Assembly (NCBI GenBank): GCA_018401495.1
Contig: JAGYJX010000008.1
Span: 124,001-188,000, forward strand
Source of the DNA: Rhodospirillaceae bacterium
Lineage (GTDB): Bacteria > Pseudomonadota > Alphaproteobacteria > Thalassobaculales > Thalassobaculaceae
DNA length: 64,000 nt
Direction of reading: 5' to 3'
Every line of letters starts with the position of its first letter. The stretch's first letter is position 1. The translations under genes were made by a program, and so were the position numbers. The notes under the pieces are model-generated. The model saw only the letters and a list, made by a program, of their open reading frames with translations. It ran no database searches and had not been told where the DNA came from. Below, piece by piece: positions 59,467-64,000 of this stretch.

Positions 59467-60468
59467 TCAGCCCGGGCAGGAGCCGTCGGACATGTAGTCG
59501 TGGACCTTGATCGAGCCGTCGATGATGCCGGCCTTGGCCTTCTCGACCGCCGCCTTCATGGCGTCGGTGATCAACGCCTTGTTGTGCTCGTCCAGCGCCC
59601 AGTCGATGCCGCCCTCGGCGAGTCCGAGGACCTGCACGCCGGTGGTGAACTTGTTGTCCTTGGCGTCCATGAACGCCCGGTAGGCGGCGACATCGACGCG
59701 CTTCAGCATCGAGGTCAGCATGGTGCCGGGGTGCAGGTGGTTCTGGTTGCTGTCGACGCCGATGGCGAGCTTCTTGCTGTCGGCGGCGGCCTGATACACC
59801 CCGATGCCGGTGCCGCCGGCGGCGGCGTAGATCACGTCGGCGCCGCGGTCGAACTGGCTGCGCGCCAGCTCGGTGCCCTTGGTCGGGTCGTTCCAGGCGG
59901 ACGGGGTGGTCCCGGTCATGTTCTGGAACACCTGGGCGTCGGCGTTGGCGTGCTTGACGCCCTGGACATAGCCGCAGGCGAACCGGCGGATCAGCGGGAT
60001 GTCCATGCCGCCGACAAAGCCGACCTTGCCGGACTTCGACGCCATGGCGGCCAGCACACCGACCAGGAACGAGCCCTCGTGCTCCTTGAAGACCACCGAG
60101 CGGACGTTCGGCAGGTCGACCACCGCGTCGATGATGGCGAAGCGGATCTTGGGGTTGTCCTTGGCGACCTTCTCGACCGCCGGGGCCTGCGCGAAGCCGA
60201 CTCCGAGCACCGGATCGGCGCCGCGGCTGGCCATCCGCGCCATCGCCTGCTCGCGCTGGGTCTCGTTGGTGACCTCGAATTCCCGGTACTTGATGCCGGT
60301 CTCGTCCTTGAACTTCTCGACGCCGTTGTAGACGCCCTCGTTGAAGCTCTTGTCGAACTTGCCGCCCATGTCGAACACCACCGCCGGCTCGATCTCGGCG
60401 GCCGAGACGATGCCGGTGGTCGCGAGCAGCGTCAGCGCCAGTGCGGCGCCCAGAATCCGCTTGGTCAT
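59467..60468 (-). CDS. BMP-family nucleoside-binding protein
   Basis: Intact 333-residue periplasmic protein. Sec signal peptide (ILGAALALTLLATTGIVSAA). BMP landmarks: VVFDMGGKFDKSFNEGVYNG, GFAQAPAVEKVAKDNP, AIIDAVVDLPNVRSVVFKEH, FVGGMDIPLIRRFACGYVQG, ADVIYAAAGGTGIGVYQAA and AIGVDSNQNHL. The family binds purine or pyrimidine nucleosides. First gene of the uptake operon, divergent from the DUF1491 gene. Confidence 0.95.
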   Translation of the reverse strand: MTKRILGAALALTLLATTGIVSAAEIEPAVVFDMGGKFDKSFNEGVYNGVEKFKDETGIKYREFEVTNETQREQAMARMASRGADPVLGVGFAQAPAVEKVAKDNPKIRFAIIDAVVDLPNVRSVVFKEHEGSFLVGVLAAMASKSGKVGFVGGMDIPLIRRFACGYVQGVKHANADAQVFQNMTGTTPSAWNDPTKGTELARSQFDRGADVIYAAAGGTGIGVYQAAADSKKLAIGVDSNQNHLHPGTMLTSMLKRVDVAAYRAFMDAKDNKFTTGVQVLGLAEGGIDWALDEHNKALITDAMKAAVEKAKAGIIDGSIKVHDYMSDGSCPG

Positions 60469-60597
60469 GTCGATCCCCGTTGCGAAGCTCCCATGTCCGC
60501 CGTATCGGCGGTTTGATAGTTAATCTAGGCTAATCCGCTGCGTGTTCCCAGCGTCGAAGGGGCGCGCGGGCACCGGGAACCGAACGCCGAGAGGGCC

Positions 60598-60942
60598 ATG
60601 ACCGAAGCACGCCTGAAGAGCCAGGTGATCGTCCAGTCGGCGATCCGGCGGGCCTCGATGCGGGGCATCCCGGCGACCGTGGCGCGCCGGGGCGACGACG
60701 ACGCCGGCGCGATCTACATCAAGCAGAACCTGGGGCCGGGAGTCGGCTGCACGGTGCTGGCGCCGCGACGCGACTACGAGCGCGACGTGACCCTGTGGCG
60801 GCCGGCGACCGGCGACGCGCCGGTGCCGGAGGTCGACGCCGACGCCTACATCGAGCGCGAGCGTCGCGTCGATCCCGACCTCTGGGTGCTGGAGATCGAG
60901 GATCGCGACGGCTGGAACCCGTTCGCGGAGGACGCCTCGTGA
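60598..60942 (+). CDS. DUF1491 family protein
   Basis: Intact 114-residue cytosolic protein: [34 protein letters not shown], a central [17 protein letters not shown] and [20 protein letters not shown]. This pattern defines DUF1491, a small family restricted mostly to alphaproteobacteria and without known function. Its stop overlaps the GTG start of the aconitase X gene (GTGA). Confidence 0.88.
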   Translation: MTEARLKSQVIVQSAIRRASMRGIPATVARRGDDDAGAIYIKQNLGPGVGCTVLAPRRDYERDVTLWRPATGDAPVPEVDADAYIERERRVDPDLWVLEIEDRDGWNPFAEDAS

Positions 60943-62185
60943 CGGTGACGCTGGACGACGCCGACCGCGCGCTGCTGGGAGGCGACCACGGCGAGGCCGG
61001 GCGGTTCGCCATGGGATTGCTGGTGCGCTTCGCCGACGCCGTCGGGGCGCCGGGCTTCATCGACGCCCGCTGCTCGCACATCGACGGCTGCCTCTACCAC
61101 GGCCAGGTCAGCCTCGACTTCGTCGAGCATCTGGTGCGGCTCGGCGGCCGGGTGCGCGTGCCGACCACGCTCAACGTCGGCTCGGTCGACCTGATCCACC
61201 CTGAACTGTTCCGGGGCGGTGCCGCTCTGCAGACCGCCGGCGCCCGACTGATGGTCGCGCACGAGGAACTCGGCTGCGTGCCGACCTACACCTGCGCGCC
61301 GTACCAGACGATCTTCCGGCCGCAACTCGGCTGGCAGATCGCCTGGGCGGAGTCCAACGCCATCGTGTTCGCCAACTCGGTGATCGGCGCCCGCACCAAC
61401 CGCTACGGCGACTTCGTCGACCTGTGCTGCGCCATCACCGGCCGGGTGCCCAATTACGGCCTGCACCTGACCGAGAACCGGCGCGCCACCGTGGTGATCG
61501 AGATCGAGGCGCTGCCGCGAGGAGTGGGAGGACGCCGGCCCGGCCTGCGTCGCCGTCGGCCACGTCATCGGCCGGCGCTGCGGCGACCGGATCCCGGCGA
61601 TCGTCGGCCTGCCGGGCTCGACAAGCGAGGACGACCTGAAGGCGCTCGGCGCGGTCGCGGCGTCGGCCGGGTCGGTGGCGCTGTTCCACGCCGTCGGTCT
61701 TACCCCCGAGGCGCCGACCCTCGACGCCGCCCTGCAGGGCGAGGCGCCGGAGGAGACCATCCGGCTCACGGCCGACGACCTGCGCGACACGGTGCGCGGG
61801 CTGTCGACGGTGCCGGACGGCACCGCCCTGGTGGCGGTCAGCCTCGGCACACCGCATTTCTCGCTGCAGGAGTTCGAGCGCCTGGTGCCGCTGCTCGAGG
61901 GGCCCGCGCCCGGCGGTCGACTTCTACGTCAACACCAGCCGTGGCGTGCTCGAGGAGCTCGAGGCGAGGGGCTGGACGGCGACGTTGCGCGAGGCCGGGG
62001 TCACCCTGGTGGTCGACACCTGCACCTACGTGACGGCGATCATGCGCGACCTCGACGGGGCGGTGATGACCAATTCCGGAAAATGGGCGTATTACGCGCC
62101 CGGCAATCTCGGGGTCGCGGTGGCGTTCGGCTCGCTCGCCGACTGCGTGGCCTCGTCGCGGGCCGGCCGGGTGGTGCGGCGATGA
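60939..62185 (+). CDS. Aconitase X catalytic (large) subunit (two frameshifts)
   Basis: About 415 residues after repairs near 61520 and 61917. Motifs: [87 protein letters not shown], then [31 protein letters not shown] and [16 protein letters not shown]. These define the DUF521 half of aconitase X. Characterised bacterial members dehydrate cis-3-hydroxy-L-proline, archaeal ones phosphomevalonate. The separate small subunit supports the bacterial two-gene type. No proline-related neighbour is present, so the substrate is uncertain. Confidence 0.9.
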
Positions 62186-62613
62186 GCGCCGGCAACGGGT
62201 TCGCGGCCGTCACCCTGGTGCCCGGGCGCGCCGAGGCCGAGGTGTTCGTGATGGCCGAGCCGCTCAGCTTCTGGGGCGGCCTCGACGCCACCACCGGCGA
62301 GATCATCGACCGCTGGCATCCGCAGAGCGGCGAGATCCTGACCGGCCGGATACTGCTGATGGAGAGCGGCCGCGGCTCCAGTTCCGGCAGTTCGGTGCTG
62401 GCCGAGGCGATCCGCGCCGGCACCGGCCCGGCCGGCATCGTGCTGCTGACCCGCGACGCCATCGTGAGTCTCGGTGCCCTGGTCGCGGCCGAGTTGTACG
62501 ACTCGTCCTGCCCGGTGGTCATGGCGGCGGCGGCGGATTGGCCGGCGCTGACGGCGGCGGGACGGCTGATCGTCGAGGCCGGGCCGGACGGGGCTGCCAT
62601 CCGGATCGGCTGA
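62182..62613 (+). CDS. Aconitase X swivel (small) subunit, DUF126
   Basis: Intact 143-residue subunit beginning [60 protein letters not shown] and [12 protein letters not shown] form the swivel beta-barrel with the GRGSSSGS phosphate/carboxylate loop. ATG overlaps the large-subunit stop (ATGA), so the two are made in equal amount and form one enzyme. Confidence 0.92.
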   Translation: MSAGNGFAAVTLVPGRAEAEVFVMAEPLSFWGGLDATTGEIIDRWHPQSGEILTGRILLMESGRGSSSGSSVLAEAIRAGTGPAGIVLLTRDAIVSLGALVAAELYDSSCPVVMAAAADWPALTAAGRLIVEAGPDGAAIRIG

Positions 62614-62625
62614 ACGCCCCGCTGC

Positions 62626-63549
62626 TCAGCCGCGCCGCGCGGCGACCTGCAACAGCAGGATGCCGCCGATCACCATGGCGCCGCCGGCGACCTGGGACAG
62701 CGTCATGGCCTCGCCGAACAGCGCGTAGGCGGCGACGATCGAGGTCACCGGCTGCAGGTTGTTGATGATCGCGCTGGTCTCGGCGCCGATGCGCGGGATC
62801 GAGGCAAAGTACAGCGGGATCGAGCAACCCTGCAGCAGCACCACGCCGGCGGCGCCGATCCACCCAAGGGCGGTGACCGGGGCGGTCAGGCCGGTGGTCA
62901 GCGCCACCGCCGCGGCGAGCAGCACGGCCGCCACCACCGCCATGTGGAACATCACCACCAACGGGTCGCGGCCCTTCATGACCCGGCTGATCCAGGTCAC
63001 CTGCACGCCGCAGGCGATGCCGGCGCCGAGGCCGATCGCCAGGCCGACCGGGTTCAGCTCCGACCAGCCCGCACCCAGCATCACCGCCAGGCCGCCGAAC
63101 GCCACCACGAACGCCGTCATCCGCAGCCACCCGGGCCAGCGGCGGTCGAGGATGGCGGTGAACACCGCCACCAGCGGCGGGTAGACGAAGAACAGCAGGG
63201 CGGCGACCCCGACCGGGATGTACTTCACCGCGCCGATGTTGCCGAAGAACATGTAGGCCAGCAGCGCGCCGAGGCCGAGGCAGTGCAGCCAGGTCCGCCG
63301 CCCGACCGCGAGGCTGCGGCCCGACGCCAGGCACCAGGCGCCGACCACCGCGACCACGAACCAGGCGCGCACCGCCGCCACGGACTGGCCGTCGGTACCG
63401 CCCTCGAAGGCGATACGGGCAACCGCGACGGCGAGGCCGAGCCCGATCGACGCGGCGAGCGCCAGGCCGAAGCCGGTCAGGCGCTCGCGCCGCTCCGAGC
63501 CGGGTGCCCCGACGCCCGCGGGCTCAGCGCTCGGGCCAGAAATCGCCAT
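62626..63549 (-). CDS. EamA/DMT-superfamily transporter
   Basis: Intact 307-residue inner-membrane protein with ten predicted helices in two EamA repeats: GFGLALAASIGLGLAVAVAR, ALLAYMFFGNIGAVKYIPVG, ALLFFVYPPLVAVFTAILDR, and second repeat LGWIGAAGVVLLQGCSIPLY and AIINNLQPVTSIVAAYALFG. Such proteins export amino acids or metabolites. ATG 63549 lies inside the end of the upstream epimerase gene and is preferred over the longer frame because the membrane part follows within 30 residues. Confidence 0.88.
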   Translation of the reverse strand: MAISGPSAEPAGVGAPGSERRERLTGFGLALAASIGLGLAVAVARIAFEGGTDGQSVAAVRAWFVVAVVGAWCLASGRSLAVGRRTWLHCLGLGALLAYMFFGNIGAVKYIPVGVAALLFFVYPPLVAVFTAILDRRWPGWLRMTAFVVAFGGLAVMLGAGWSELNPVGLAIGLGAGIACGVQVTWISRVMKGRDPLVVMFHMAVVAAVLLAAAVALTTGLTAPVTALGWIGAAGVVLLQGCSIPLYFASIPRIGAETSAIINNLQPVTSIVAAYALFGEAMTLSQVAGGAMVIGGILLLQVAARRG

Positions 63550-64000
63550 GGGCGTCCATCCAGCCGATGAAGTCCGCCATGGTCGCCGCAAGGTCGTCGG
63601 GAAGCCGGTGCCCGACCTCGTCGGCGAGCCGGTCCGGACGCATCGGGAAGCGGTCGGTGTCGCCCCAGAGATCGACGGTCGGGGTCTCGCCGGGGGCCGC
63701 CAGCCGGCACTCGAAGGTCGGGAACCGCTGCCGGAGCTCGCCGCCCATGCGCAGCACGCTGACCTGGCGGGCCGAGGTCACGTTGAAGATGTCGCTCTTC
63801 AGCCGGTCGGCCGGCGCCTGCATCAGCGCCCGCAGCGCCGCCGCGACGTGGCGCGAATAGGTCCAGTCGAGACGGTCCTCGCGGGCCAGCAGGGCCGGCT
63901 TGCCGGCGCGGGCCAGCAGGGCGGTCTGCATCGGCGCCGACAGCGTGTCGCGGGCGCCGGAATCGATCTCCCACGGCCCGAAGATCGTCGACAGCCGCAC
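63524..64000 (-). CDS. NAD-dependent epimerase/dehydratase family protein (C-terminal part)
   Basis: 158 visible residues; the Rossmann N-terminus lies beyond the window. MRLSTIFGPWEIDSGARDTL contains the RxSxxFGPxE motif that follows the catalytic region in extended short-chain dehydrogenases; DRLDWTYSRHVAAALRALMQ and SDIFNVTSARQVSV are the usual substrate-domain segments, and it ends ADFIGWMDAHGDFWPER. The initial methionine is probably internal. Likely acts on a nucleotide sugar or similar; overlaps the exporter start by 26 bp. Confidence 0.82.
   Translation of the reverse strand: MRLSTIFGPWEIDSGARDTLSAPMQTALLARAGKPALLAREDRLDWTYSRHVAAALRALMQAPADRLKSDIFNVTSARQVSVLRMGGELRQRFPTFECRLAAPGETPTVDLWGDTDRFPMRPDRLADEVGHRLPDDLAATMADFIGWMDAHGDFWPER

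Overview
The window is high-GC DNA from an alphaproteobacterium, most likely of the Rhodospirillales type. Evidence is the HIG1-cobalamin adenosyltransferase-EtfB-EtfA order, a DUF1491 gene, a J-domain protein of alphaproteobacterial type, a GcvA-like LysR and several TRAP/BMP uptake operons. There are no rRNA or tRNA genes and no CRISPR array that I can see.

Important caveat: many unmistakable genes are split by single-base insertions or deletions (etfB, pduO, mcd, pheS, pheT, purine nucleoside phosphorylase, ABC permease, AcnX, penicillin acylase, adhesins and others; I count roughly 45-50). Because essential genes are hit as often as accessory ones, I read these as consensus errors in the assembly, not decay. 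Such genes are given here as one span, with the approximate break stated.

Layout. 1-4.7 kb (minus strand): ETF subunits, B12 adenosyltransferase, a HIG1 membrane protein, a methyltransferase and a probable methylsuccinyl-CoA dehydrogenase, together suggesting the ethylmalonyl-CoA pathway. 5.1-7.2 kb (plus): J-domain protein, ACT protein, Nudix hydrolase. 7.2-7.6 kb: palindromic repeats around a 39-bp tandem array. 7.7-11.1 kb (minus): pheT and pheS. 11.2-15.2 kb (minus): a Crp/Fnr regulator followed by a large cyclase-AAA-TPR protein. 15.4-25.6 kb (plus): three tandem, translationally coupled secreted adhesin-like paralogues with DUF4347, T5SS/PEP-CTERM-type repeats, PATR beta-strand repeats and RTX calcium-binding repeats. 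25.7-29.2 kb (minus): PAS protein and a TRAP transporter. 29.4-30.3 kb (plus): a ParD-nucleotidyltransferase fusion with a HEPN protein. 30.3-30.9 kb (minus): rplT and rpmI. Thus the normally contiguous rpmI-rplT-pheS-pheT block is split by about 19 kb of accessory genes.

31-36 kb: SMP-30 lactonase, sulfite-exporter-like permease, LysR regulator, then a palindromic repeat array interrupted by an IS256-family element with a readable 8-bp target duplication. 36-44 kb: a phosphodiesterase and a penicillin-acylase lipoprotein diverge from hydantoinase/oxoprolinase subunits A and B. 44-47.4 kb: secreted protein, HpaI aldolase, SNF symporter, DUF2937 protein.

47.4-60.5 kb (minus, interrupted by hsp20 and a ferritin-like gene): nucleoside uptake and breakdown. 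A BMP binding protein, ABC ATPase and two permeases import nucleosides; purine nucleoside phosphorylase and DeoA cleave them; DeoB and DeoC convert deoxyribose phosphate to glyceraldehyde 3-phosphate and acetaldehyde. A dGTPase gene sits inside the uptake operon and a phytanoyl-CoA dioxygenase gene is coupled to deoB. 60.6-64 kb: DUF1491, a two-subunit aconitase X enzyme, an EamA exporter and a truncated sugar epimerase.

The strongest candidates for new biology are the tandem DUF4347-PATR-RTX proteins, whose DUF4347 part carries a His-Gly/Ala-Cys pattern like clan CD cysteine peptidases, and the ParD-MNT/HEPN module.
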